From: Myxococcales bacterium
GTDB taxonomy: Bacteria; Myxococcota_A; Polyangia; Polyangiales; Polyangiaceae
Assembly (NCBI GenBank): GCA_012514535.1
Contig: JAAZAA010000007.1
Span: forward strand, 1-46,554
Reading direction: 5' to 3'
Length of the DNA: 46,554 nt
How positions within the stretch are numbered: the stretch's first letter is position 1; every line of letters starts with the position of its first letter. Under the pieces are notes generated by a model. The model worked only from the letters and a program-made list of their open reading frames with translations. It made no database searches and had not been told where the DNA came from. The position numbers were made by a program, and so were the translations under genes. Shown here one piece after another: positions 8,548 through 15,552 of this stretch.

Positions 8548-8688
8548 AGCGCGCGCCACCGGCGTTCTCCGGCGCGCGGTCCGTTCCCCCGACGTGCAGA
8601 GCGCCTCGCCGTGACGGCTCAGCGCGTCGATCCAACGCGCGCCGCCAGCGTTCCAGCGCGCCGAGCCCTCGCCGTGACGGCTCGGCGC
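8548..8688. repeat. Duplicated hairpin-bearing unit between porin and bpt
   Basis: The gene-free stretch 8398-8714 contains two diverged copies of a unit: AGCGCGCGCC...GCGTTC...GCGCGC (8548-8577 and 8634-8662), each followed by CTCGCCGTGACGGCTC (8604-8619 and 8668-8683). The second copy forms a perfect 10-bp stem. Confidence 0.55.
8658..8688 (-). terminator. Hairpin downstream of bpt
   Basis: GCGCCGAGCC / GGCTCGGCGC, a 10-bp perfect stem with an 11-nt loop, begins 26 nt after the bpt stop on the minus strand. No U-run follows, so it may be a stability element or a terminator of the GC-rich type. Confidence 0.45.
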
Positions 8689-8714
8689 TCTCGGGAATCA
8701 CCCCCTCGGCGCGC

Positions 8715-9506
8715 TCACCGGAACGTCTGCCAGGCGCCGTCGACGAGGCGCTGATGGGGACGGTACCTCGCCTTGTAGAGCATCGCGTCGCACTCGGCGA
8801 TGTAGAGGCCGAGGTAGAGGTACTCGAGGGACCAGCTGCGACACAGCTCCAGCTGCTTCAAGATCGAGTAGGTGCCGATGCTCAGGCGAGACGCCGCCGG
8901 GTCGTAGCAGCAGTACACCGCGGACAGGGACCGCTGGCCCCGGTCGACGATGGCGACCCCCACGAGCTCGCCGTCGAGGTGGTAGGAGAGCTCGAAGCTC
9001 TCACAACAGGTCGAGACCAGAAAATCCCGGTACCCCTCGGCGTCGATGGGCGGCTGCCCGTCGTTGAGCCCGCGCCCCGACTTGTGCTCGTTGTAGATGT
9101 CGACCCGGCGACCGTCGACCTGAGGTGGCCCGATCAGGACCTTCAGCTCCGCGTCTCCCCGCTGGAGGATGCGCCGCTGCGACTTCGTCGGCGTGTAGTC
9201 CCCCGCGGCGATGCGGATCGGCTCACAGGCGACACACTGGGGGCAGTGGGTCCTGTACAACACGAACCCCTGACGCCGATCGCCCGCCTCGAGCCGCTCA
9301 TCCAGCTCCTCACGGCTCAGCGGCCGCGCCGGCAACCTCAAGGGCATGCGCGCGACCCGATCCTGCAGATAAGGGCAGCGCTGCGCCCGATCGTACACGA
9401 TGAGCTCTGGCGGGTTGGCCAGCGTCAGTCGAGGAACGCTCACTTCTGCCCCATCCACCTCGGCATGCTCCAGTCGTAAGGATACCCCGACCCGAGGCTC
9501 ACGCAC
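8715..9506 (-). CDS. bpt: Aspartate/glutamate leucyltransferase (N-degron pathway)
   Basis: 263 aa from a GTG start. The N-terminal part has the metal/thiol-type signature CPYLQDRVARM followed by RTHCPQCVACEPIRI. The C-terminal part has the ATE acetyltransferase-like fold with IVDRGQRSLSAVYCCYDP, GTYSILKQLELCR, YLYLGLYI and a terminal MLYKARYRPH. This is the Bpt branch of arginyl-tRNA-protein transferase homologues, which moves leucine from Leu-tRNA to proteins starting with Asp or Glu and so marks them for ClpS/ClpAP. It lies between the sigma-54 regulator and the porin on the same strand, with 110 nt upstream. clpS/clpA are not in the window. Other GTG codons occur within the first 25 codons, so the start could be slightly later. 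Confidence 0.9.
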   Translation of the reverse strand: MREPRVGVSLRLEHAEVDGAEVSVPRLTLANPPELIVYDRAQRCPYLQDRVARMPLRLPARPLSREELDERLEAGDRRQGFVLYRTHCPQCVACEPIRIAAGDYTPTKSQRRILQRGDAELKVLIGPPQVDGRRVDIYNEHKSGRGLNDGQPPIDAEGYRDFLVSTCCESFELSYHLDGELVGVAIVDRGQRSLSAVYCCYDPAASRLSIGTYSILKQLELCRSWSLEYLYLGLYIAECDAMLYKARYRPHQRLVDGAWQTFR

Positions 9507-9616
9507 GCTCGGTCCAGAGATCCTCCATTCGAGCTCAGCGATGCGGCCGTGTCACCCCTGGGTCACCCACGACCTGTCGGCCGCCGCCCCCGCGGCCCCA
9601 CAGAGCCGCGCACACG

Positions 9617-11038
9617 TCACTCCACCTTTCTGTAGATCGTGCGGGTGGAGATCCCGAGGAGCTGAGCAGCGAGGGACTTGTCGCCGTTGGTGTAGCGCAG
9701 GGTCTCGCGGATGAGTCGCTGCTCCACCTCGGCCAGGGGCGTCCCGATGGAGAACACCAGCGGCGCCGGATCCTCGCTGGACACCTCCGCGCGCCGCACC
9801 TGCTCCGGCAGATCCTGGAGCGTGAGCACGTCGCTCCGACACAACACCGCGGCCCGCTCCATGACGTTCTCCAGCTCGCGCACGTTGCCTGGCCAGCTGT
9901 AGTCGACGAGGCGCTGCATCACCTCGGGCTCCACGGACAGCCGCGCTCGACCATTCTTCTTGCAGTAGATGCCGAGGAAGTGGTCCACCAAAAGCGGGAT
10001 GTCCTCGCGCCGCGCGCGCAGCGGCGGCGCGGTCACGGAGATGACGTCGAGCCTGTAGTAGAGATCCTCACGGAAGCGCCCCGCCTCGACCTCCGCCGCC
10101 AGATCGCGGTTCGTCGCGGCGACGATGCGCACGTCCGCCTGCACGGTGTTCCCCCCCACGGGCTCGTACTCCCCCTCCTGGAGGACGCGCAGGATCTTCA
10201 CCTGCACGCTCGGGCTCAGCTCGCCGATCTCGTCGAGGAACAGGGTCCCGCCCCGAGCCTTCGCGAAGCGCCCCTCCTTGCGCGCGACGGCCCCCGTGAA
10301 GGCGCCGCGCTCGTGCCCGAACAACTCCGCCTCGAGGATCGTCTCCGGGATGGCCGCGCAGTTGACGGCGACGAAGGGCGCAGAGGCGCGGGAGCTCCTG
10401 GAGTGGATGTAGCGGGCGATGAGCTCCTTGCCCGTCCCGCTCTCGCCGAGGATGAGCACGGTCGCGCTCGAGGGGGCTGCCTGGTTGGCCACGTTCAGGA
10501 CGCTGCGCAACGCGACGCTGTGCCCGACGATCTCGCGCGCCGTGAGGGAACGGAGCTCCTCCCGCAGCGAGCGATTCTCCGCCACCAGGCGCTGGCGCTC
10601 CGCCGCCTTGCGCACGCTCTTGACGATGGTCATGCGCTTGAGGGGCTTCTCCACGAAGTCGTAGGCGCCGTCGCGCATGGCCTGCACGGCGGTCTCCACC
10701 GTGCCGTAGGCGGTCATCAGCACGATCTCCGTCTCCGGGGAGATCTCCTTCAGCGCGCGCAGCAGTTCGACTCCGTTGACGCCGGGCATCATCAAGTCCG
10801 TGAGCACCACCTGGACCCGGTGCTTGCGGACCAGCTCGAGCGCCGCCCGCGCGCCGTCGGCGGTGAGCACGCGCATGCCCTCCCGCACGAAGGTCTTCTC
10901 GAGGGACGTCAAGTTGCTGGGCTCGTCGTCCACCACCAGCACGGTGATCTCCGACGCGTCCGTCTCCCTGCTCGTCGTGGGGGCTCCCGGGACCTGCTCC
11001 GAGCTCACCTCCGCGTCTTGCGCCAAAGCGTCAACCAT
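9617..11038 (-). CDS. NtrC-family sigma-54-dependent response regulator
   Basis: 473 aa. Receiver domain (about 31-145) with the acidic pocket VVDDEP and phospho-acceptor Asp81 (VVLTDLMMPG). AAA+ sigma-54 activation domain with Walker A GESGTGKE, the sigma-54 contact loop GAFTGA and LFLDEIGEL. C-terminal Fis-type helix-turn-helix (SLAAQLLGISTRTIYRKVE) ending a few residues earlier than usual. It should activate RNA polymerase-sigma-54 promoters when phosphorylated. No cognate histidine kinase adjoins it. I chose the ATG at 11038 because AGGA lies at a suitable distance; an ATG at 11047 is the alternative. A symmetric three-half-site array lies just upstream of the start, suggesting autoregulation or control by another regulator. 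Confidence 0.9.
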   Translation of the reverse strand: MVDALAQDAEVSSEQVPGAPTTSRETDASEITVLVVDDEPSNLTSLEKTFVREGMRVLTADGARAALELVRKHRVQVVLTDLMMPGVNGVELLRALKEISPETEIVLMTAYGTVETAVQAMRDGAYDFVEKPLKRMTIVKSVRKAAERQRLVAENRSLREELRSLTAREIVGHSVALRSVLNVANQAAPSSATVLILGESGTGKELIARYIHSRSSRASAPFVAVNCAAIPETILEAELFGHERGAFTGAVARKEGRFAKARGGTLFLDEIGELSPSVQVKILRVLQEGEYEPVGGNTVQADVRIVAATNRDLAAEVEAGRFREDLYYRLDVISVTAPPLRARREDIPLLVDHFLGIYCKKNGRARLSVEPEVMQRLVDYSWPGNVRELENVMERAAVLCRSDVLTLQDLPEQVRRAEVSSEDPAPLVFSIGTPLAEVEQRLIRETLRYTNGDKSLAAQLLGISTRTIYRKVE

Positions 11039-11049
11039 GCACGCCATCC

Positions 11050-11074
11050 TGTCACAGCCGTGACAGAATGTCAC
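11050..11074. promoter_or_regulatory. Three alternating TGTCAC/GTGACA half-sites before the sigma-54 regulator gene
   Basis: TGTCAC (11050-11055), GTGACA (11060-11065) and TGTCAC (11069-11074) alternate in orientation with start-to-start spacings of 10 and 9 nt, about one helical turn. The core CTGTCAC-AGCC-GTGACAG (11049-11066) is a perfect 7-bp dyad. The array abuts the chosen start codon (11038). Confidence 0.45.
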
Positions 11075-11107
11075 CACCCGGAATGCAGGCTGTTTTCCCT
11101 GCGTTTT

Positions 11108-11794
11108 TCAGCGCATGGCGCGGGACAGGGCCTTGAAGGCCGGGTGCCCCGCGTGCTCGAGCAGGTCGAAGACCAGGGTCTCCGCGGTCGTGAGGGTGGC
11201 GCCCGCCCGAGTACACAGATCGAGCCCCACCTGCCGGTGGTCGTCCCGGCGGGACACGACACCGTCGATGGGCACGTGGACGGCGAACCCTCGCTCGATC
11301 AGATCCCGCACGGTCTGGAACACACACACGTGGGTCTCCATGCCGATCACGATCAGGGCGTCGAGATCGGGGGGCAGCGCGTCGCCGAAGCCGCTCGCGC
11401 CACAGGCGCTGAAGCTCGTCTTCTCGACGCGCAGCGCGCCGAGCCCCTCGAGGTCCCGCCGCAACGCGGCGTTCGTCGGACCGAGGCCCTTCGGGTAGTG
11501 CTCGGTGAAAATCACCCGCAACGGCAGCTCGCGGGCGGCGCCGAGCAGGATGTGCGCGCAGCGGTTCAGGTCCGCCATGCGCTCCTCGGACATCACCGCG
11601 CTCAGCTTCTCCTGCACGTCCACCACGAGCAGGGCAGTCCGTTCCGGGCGGGGGCGGCGCAGGCCCCGGGGGACGGAGTCGGCACTGCGGCGTTCATCAG
11701 CAACGCGGCGTTCGTCAGCAACGCGGCGTTCGTCAGCAACGCGGCGTTCGTCAGCAACGCGGCGTTCGTCAGAAGAGTGTGATGGCTGGCTCAT
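11108..11794 (-). CDS. ISOC1/2-like cysteine hydrolase (isochorismatase fold)
   Basis: 228 aa, ATG at 11794 with AAGG 6 nt upstream. The catalytic triad of the isochorismatase/nicotinamidase superfamily is visible: Asp in VVDVQEKL, Lys in VEKTSFSACG and Cys in GMETHVCVFQT. The segment FTEHYPKGLGPT and the tail LVFDLLEHAGHPAFK match the branch containing animal ISOC1/ISOC2 and bacterial YcaC-like hydrolases better than true isochorismatases or nicotinamidases; its substrate is unknown. Residues 9-36 are an odd N-terminal addition, five copies of a DERRVA-type hexapeptide encoded by an 18-bp repeat. PNP lies 61 nt upstream on the same strand, so the two may be co-transcribed; a joint role in nucleoside/nicotinamide salvage is speculation. 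Confidence 0.85.
   Translation of the reverse strand: MSQPSHSSDERRVADERRVADERRVADERRVADERRSADSVPRGLRRPRPERTALLVVDVQEKLSAVMSEERMADLNRCAHILLGAARELPLRVIFTEHYPKGLGPTNAALRRDLEGLGALRVEKTSFSACGASGFGDALPPDLDALIVIGMETHVCVFQTVRDLIERGFAVHVPIDGVVSRRDDHRQVGLDLCTRAGATLTTAETLVFDLLEHAGHPAFKALSRAMR
11687..11771. repeat. 18-bp tandem repeat, ~4.7 copies, in ISOC-like gene
   Basis: GCGGCGTTCGTCAGCAAC repeats at 11687, 11705, 11723, 11741 and 11759. The first copy has one change (ATC for GTC) and the last is partial. The unit encodes the hexapeptide VADERR on the minus strand, so copy-number change would keep the frame. Confidence 0.92.
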
Positions 11795-11855
11795 GATCCC
11801 TTCGAGATTGCCTCGCCCCCACCCGAATGCAAACTCAGCCTCCGAGCCGACCCAC

Positions 11856-12752
11856 TCAGGATCGGTTCGTCCCCACGCCAGCAGCGCCGACGAGCTCGCC
11901 CGCCCGCACGATCCAGCCTTCCATGAGCCGGGTGAGGCGCTCGGTCGCCTGCGCCGCCGTTTGCTGGACCTCCGCGTGATCGAGGGGCGCCGCGGCGAGA
12001 CCGGCCGCGGGATTGGTGATGCAGCTCAAGCCGCCGACGCGCACACCGCGGTGTCGGAGGGCGATCACCTCGAGCACCGTCGACATCCCTACGGCATCCG
12101 CCCCGAGCTTCGCGAGCATCCGGACCTCCGCGGGCGTCTCGTAGCTCGGCCCGAGCACCCCGGCGTAGATGCCCTCCGCGAGCTCCACGTCGTGCTCCCG
12201 CGCCGCCCGGCGCGCCGCCTCCCGGAGCTCCGGATCATAGGCGAGCGACATGTCCGGGAACCGGGGCCCGAGGCGCTCGTCGTTGAGGCCCACGAGGGGG
12301 TTCTTCCCGGTGAGGTTGAGGTGATCGGTGATCAGCATCAACGTCCCGGGCGCGAAGTGCGGAGCGATGCCCCCCGCCGCGTTCGTGACGAGGACGGCTC
12401 CGACCCCGAGCTCCGCCAGGAGCCGGACCCCGAAGACCGCGTCCTGGGCCGTGTGCCCCTCATAGACGTGGGCGCGCCCCGCCAGACACGCGACGGGCAC
12501 CGCGCCGATCTCGCCGAGCACCAGGCGCCCGGCGTGACCGGCGACGTGGGGCGTCGGCATCCCGGGGAGCTCCCGGTACTCGATCGCGACCGCGTCGCTC
12601 AGCCGCTCGGCGAAGTCACCGAGCCCGGAGCCGAGGACCACGCCGATCCGCGGGCTCAGGGAGGTCCGTTCGCGCACGACGGCGCGCGCGCTGGTGAGGC
12701 GATCCAGGACGCCGAGGGGGGTGGCCGGGCTCGTGAGTCCAGTCGTGTTCAT
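11856..12752 (-). CDS. punA: Purine nucleoside phosphorylase
   Basis: 298 aa from the ATG at 12752 (a GTG two codons earlier is the alternative). The trimeric PNP/MTAP family motifs are present in order: GVVLGSGLGDF (phosphate site), HVYEGH, VTNAAGGIAP, DHLNL, LGPSYETPAEV and DAVGMSTVLEV. It splits purine nucleosides with phosphate into base and ribose-1-phosphate in the cytoplasm, for salvage. It is the first gene of a likely two-gene unit with the ISOC-like hydrolase and is divergent from the small basic protein gene. PNPs of this class can also use nicotinamide riboside, which is one possible reason for the pairing. Confidence 0.93.
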   Translation of the reverse strand: MNTTGLTSPATPLGVLDRLTSARAVVRERTSLSPRIGVVLGSGLGDFAERLSDAVAIEYRELPGMPTPHVAGHAGRLVLGEIGAVPVACLAGRAHVYEGHTAQDAVFGVRLLAELGVGAVLVTNAAGGIAPHFAPGTLMLITDHLNLTGKNPLVGLNDERLGPRFPDMSLAYDPELREAARRAAREHDVELAEGIYAGVLGPSYETPAEVRMLAKLGADAVGMSTVLEVIALRHRGVRVGGLSCITNPAAGLAAAPLDHAEVQQTAAQATERLTRLMEGWIVRAGELVGAAGVGTNRS

Positions 12753-12861
12753 GGACACACTCTAACGTCCTTCCGCCCGCTCCGTTCGTCGGAGGTCGCT
12801 GTTCCGCCGACCCGGGCTCCTCCTTCCGGGACGGCTACTGGGCCCCGCTCCTCCCCCCTGC

Positions 12862-12926
12862 TAAGGTCCGCGCCCCCGCGCCCTTCGGGCGGGGGCCCTT
12901 CACTCGGGCGGAGACACGGAGTCTCC
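12862..12926 (+). promoter_or_regulatory. -10-like box and two leader hairpins before the small basic protein
   Basis: A TAAGGT hexamer (12862-12867) could serve as a -10 box, without a clear -35. Downstream lie a GC hairpin with a TTC loop (12872-12896, about 10 bp with a 2-nt bulge) and a second hairpin GGAGAC-ACGGA-GTCTCC (12910-12926), 20 nt before the start codon. They may modulate translation or transcript stability. Confidence 0.35.
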
Positions 12927-12946
12927 GGTCCGCTCCAGGAGACAGC

Positions 12947-13264
12947 ATGGCATCCAAGTTTGCCGAGTTCATCGAATCCAAGAAGATCGACCCCCGACGC
13001 ATCGTCGCCGTCTCTCGCAGGATGGAACGTCTGCGCCCCGAGGATCGCGTCCTCAAGCAGAAGAAGCGCAAGGGCGCGGCCGCGGAAGGCGAGGAGAAGC
13101 CCGCCAAGCCCCGCTCGGGTCGTCCCGTGACCCCCGTGCTCCTCGATCGCATCAACGCCGGCAAGCCCGTGAGCGGCGCCGCCAAGACGCGCGTGCTCCG
13201 CGCCGTCAACGCGGTGCTCGAGCAGAAGAAAGAGCAGCCCGTCGAGCTGAAGCAGCTCTTTTGA
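12947..13264 (+). CDS. Small basic protein of unknown function
   Basis: 105 aa, ATG preceded by a strong CAGGAGAC ribosome site. Residues 1-38 look like an ordered helical domain (FAEFIESKKIDPRRIVAVSRR). A Lys/Glu/Ala-rich linker spans about 40-60, and a second helical part (TPVLLDRINAGKPVSGAAKTRVLRAVN) follows. It is Lys-rich and has no signal peptide or membrane segment, so it is probably cytoplasmic, possibly nucleic-acid associated; that is inference from charge. I recall no named family. It is transcribed alone between PNP (divergent) and a lipoprotein (convergent). Confidence 0.7.
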   Translation: MASKFAEFIESKKIDPRRIVAVSRRMERLRPEDRVLKQKKRKGAAAEGEEKPAKPRSGRPVTPVLLDRINAGKPVSGAAKTRVLRAVNAVLEQKKEQPVELKQLF

Positions 13265-13265
13265 T

Positions 13266-13280
13266 GGAGCGGGGCGCTCC
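13266..13280. terminator. Small hairpin between convergent genes
   Basis: GGAGCG-GGG-CGCTCC, a 6-bp stem starting 1 nt after the stop of the small basic gene. A following U-run is missing. Confidence 0.3.
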
Positions 13281-13303
13281 GACGTCGCCGTCGACGCGAG
13301 ACG

Positions 13304-13762
13304 TCACTGACGTCGCATGACGATGGAGCGCCCGCCTCCGAGCACCCAGCGCAGGCTCGCCTCGTCGTCGAGCAAGAGGACGAGCTCGGAGGTCTCCCCC
13401 GCCGGATCCAGCACCGCGAGCCGCACCGTGCGCTCCTCGAGCGCCTCCACGCGATAGGTCCCGGTGCGTGGCTCCTCCGCCGGGATCGCGACGGTCAGGG
13501 TCGAACCCGCGAACTCGAAGCTCGTCCCCTTCGCCCACCCCATCGCCGCGGCGGACACCTCGTCGTCGAAATTCTCGACCGAGTCGCCCAGCCAGCGCCC
13601 TTGGAGCGCGCGCTGGGTGGGGTGCCCGCAGCCCACGAGCGAGAGCGCGAAGGGCACCGACAGCAGGAGCAGCGACGCGGTCCAGCGCCGCGAGGATCGA
13701 TCCGCCCGCGCGCCGAGGGGGCCGCTCGGGCGAGACACGGAGTGCGAAGCGTGAGCAAGCAT
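13304..13762 (-). CDS. Lipoprotein of unknown function
   Basis: 152 aa from the ATG at 13762. After a basic N-terminus, a hydrophobic stretch (LLLLSVPFALSLVGC) ends in a lipobox with Cys45. The mature part (about 108 aa) starts with QRALQGRWLGDSVENF and is rich in beta-strand (TGTYRVEALEERTVRLAVL), like the many small lipocalin-like or copper-resistance-type lipoproteins whose function is unknown. No SD is clear at this start, and a GTG upstream at 13786 is possible. It follows the SUMF lipoprotein by about 120 nt on the same strand. Confidence 0.65.
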   Translation of the reverse strand: MLAHASHSVSRPSGPLGARADRSSRRWTASLLLLSVPFALSLVGCGHPTQRALQGRWLGDSVENFDDEVSAAAMGWAKGTSFEFAGSTLTVAIPAEEPRTGTYRVEALEERTVRLAVLDPAGETSELVLLLDDEASLRWVLGGGRSIVMRRQ

Positions 13763-13882
13763 CCCGGAGATTCTACCCACCTGCACCTACATCGGGCTAC
13801 ATTTCAACACCACCAGGAGGCCGTTGATGTCGAAGTCCGGGAGCCTCCGCACCCGGAGCCCCCCGGAGGCGCGCGGAGCCGC

Positions 13883-15064
13883 TCAGGGGAGCCCGGGATC
13901 CCGGCAGCAGCGGGTCCCGAGGCTGTAGTCCAGGTAGCTCGGCGCGTGGGACGAGATGGACGCGTCACAGCCCTCGCGGTTCGCCCGTGAGTAGAACCCG
14001 CCGAGGAAGACGCCGCTCTCGTCGTCGATCCACTCGTCGAGGTTCCCGACCATGTCGAAGATGGCGTCCTCCCCCCAGCGGCTCGCGCACCCGGGCGTCG
14101 CCCCGGTGGGGCGGAGGAGCGGACCGTCATGGGCCTGCACCAGGGGCAGGCGTGGATCGAGGTGGTTGATCGAGGCGCTGCCGTGGAGGAGCGCCGCGGG
14201 GTGGGCGTCCCGGTGGACGTTGCACACGCCGGCCCGGTACGAGGGACCGTAGGGAAACTTCATGTCCTGGTCGCCCCGGCAGGCGCGGACCCACTCGTCG
14301 CGGCGACACAGGCGTTTCCCTGCGCTCTGGCAGGCTCGCTCGGCGGTGTCCCGGGAGAGATAGCCATTGGGGATCGCGCCCCGCTCGGAGACCGCTCGGG
14401 GTACGAAGGGCTCCTCCAGCTGAAAACGCGGTGGCGCGGGGATGGCGAGCAACCTGCCGAGCTCCGTGGTGGCCCGAGCCTGCCGCTGCTGCCAGCTCTC
14501 GTAGAGCTGCTGGATGCGTCCGCGCACCGGTGGGTAATGCGGAGAGAGCCGGCGACCCTGGGCGGCGTCGACCAGGGACACCTCGTAGCGGTCGATGCAG
14601 AACTGCCCGGCGACGTCCACCATGTCCGCGGGGCAGCGGCGCCCCTGGGCTGGGGGGGCGAAGACCGGCGCGCCGGCGACGGGACGTGCCTCGTCGAGGC
14701 GGACGGACTCCTCGGGGGTCCCCTCCGCCAGATCCAGGACCCGTGGCGCGCTCGTCAGGCGCGGAGGCGCCGGCGGCTCCGTGGGCTCCGTCCGCTCGGG
14801 CGGAGACGGGCCGTCCTCACAGCCACAGCCGGTCAACGCCGGAGACGTACACAGGGCCGCGAGCAGACACGTGACGCGGGCCCACCCCAGGAGGGACGCT
14901 CGAGCTCGCGGGAACGCCTGCTCCCGAGGGGCACCCCGGTCCGGAGGGGCAACTCGGCCCAGAACTCGGCCCCAAGAAGGAGTTCGGCCCAGAACGGACG
15001 CCCGGCGGAGCGAGCTCGACCGGGCAACGACATCACACGCGGACGACCGCGTGGGCGGCCTCAA
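13883..15064 (-). CDS. SUMF (formylglycine-generating-enzyme-like) lipoprotein
   Basis: The last 300 residues carry the sulfatase-modifying-factor/FGE-like C-type lectin fold: FCIDRYEVSL, then GYLSRDTAERACQSAGKRLCRRDEWVRAC, IFDMVGNLDEWIDD, GGFYSRANREGCD and GTRCCRD. Upstream is a hydrophobic stretch ending in a lipobox (TCLLAALCTSPALTGCGC). In myxobacteria such proteins are usually non-catalytic envelope or kinase-linked modules, so formylglycine synthesis should not be assumed. The start is a problem: the frame contains no ATG or GTG near the signal sequence, and the nearest standard start is a TTG at 15064 overlapping the infA stop, about 60 residues too early for a signal peptide. An unusual start codon or a frameshift is possible. 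Confidence 0.7.
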   Translation of the reverse strand: MRPPTRSSACDVVARSSSLRRASVLGRTPSWGRVLGRVAPPDRGAPREQAFPRARASLLGWARVTCLLAALCTSPALTGCGCEDGPSPPERTEPTEPPAPPRLTSAPRVLDLAEGTPEESVRLDEARPVAGAPVFAPPAQGRRCPADMVDVAGQFCIDRYEVSLVDAAQGRRLSPHYPPVRGRIQQLYESWQQRQARATTELGRLLAIPAPPRFQLEEPFVPRAVSERGAIPNGYLSRDTAERACQSAGKRLCRRDEWVRACRGDQDMKFPYGPSYRAGVCNVHRDAHPAALLHGSASINHLDPRLPLVQAHDGPLLRPTGATPGCASRWGEDAIFDMVGNLDEWIDDESGVFLGGFYSRANREGCDASISSHAPSYLDYSLGTRCCRDPGLP

Positions 15065-15285
15065 CTGCGGCCGCGATACACGATGAGCCCGTGGCTCAAA
15101 TCGTAGGGGGACACCGCCACCCGGACGCGATCGCCGGGCAGCACACGGATGTGGTGGCGACGCATGCGACCGGAGAGCTGGGCTCGCACCACCGCTCCAC
15201 CTTGGTCGACCTTGATCGTGTACTGACCACCACCGAGAGCGTCTTGAATCACGCCCTCCATCTCCAAAAGGTCGCCTTTGCTCAT
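15061..15285 (-). CDS. infA: Translation initiation factor IF-1
   Basis: 74 aa, MSKGDLLEMEGVIQ through the OB-fold, ending SHGLIVYRGRS; length and the motifs GVIQDALGGG, MRRHHIRVLPGDRV match IF-1. It binds the ribosomal A site during 30S initiation. The more usual neighbours (adk, rpmJ, rpsM) are missing, so this is infA outside the S13/alpha operon; a second copy elsewhere is possible, as in other Myxococcota. Its stop codon overlaps the TTG that is the only standard start candidate of the SUMF lipoprotein. The upstream region (15286-15552) holds three copies of a 17-nt motif. Confidence 0.93.
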   Translation of the reverse strand: MSKGDLLEMEGVIQDALGGGQYTIKVDQGGAVVRAQLSGRMRRHHIRVLPGDRVRVAVSPYDLSHGLIVYRGRS

Positions 15286-15403
15286 AGAATTTCTGTATCT
15301 TCCCCACGGGGCGGCGCCTCGTAAGAACGGCTGCAGCGGCCCGAGGTGGGCGCAAGCTGACACAAGGCGAGACGGAGGGCAAGGCGCGGGCCAACCGCGC
15401 TCT

Positions 15404-15457
15404 CCTTCCCTGGAAAACTGCCTCCCCCGAAAAACTGCGGCCCTCCCCGAAAAATCG
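15404..15457. repeat. Three near-copies of a 17-19-nt motif upstream of infA
   Basis: CCTTCCCTGGAAAACTG (15404-15420), CCTCCCCCGAAAAACTG (15421-15437) and GCCCTCCCCGAAAAATCG (15440-15457) are arranged head to tail in the divergent infA/HAD intergenic region, 120-170 nt upstream of infA. The A-runs stand out in this GC-rich DNA. Confidence 0.6.
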
Positions 15458-15552
15458 CCACTCGGTGGGTGCCGCGGCCAGGACGGCCCCTCTGGGCCGG
15501 CCGGGCCGACCGTCTTGGTTCTCCACCGGTACTTCCGCTAAGGACGAAGCCC

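Noticed and set aside
9550-9566. Pho box controlling bpt
   Set aside because: The repeat is oriented away from bpt and the second copy deviates (GGTCAC); kept only as a weak finding.
11108-11794. Nicotinamidase or true isochorismatase
   Set aside because: Triad is shared, but EHYPKGLGPT and the C-terminal HPAFK match the ISOC1/2-like branch; the substrate is left open.
14833-15036. Small ATG frame overlapping the start of the SUMF gene
   Set aside because: No motif, and it lies in another frame over the lipoprotein signal; noted only because it could supply a start after a frameshift.
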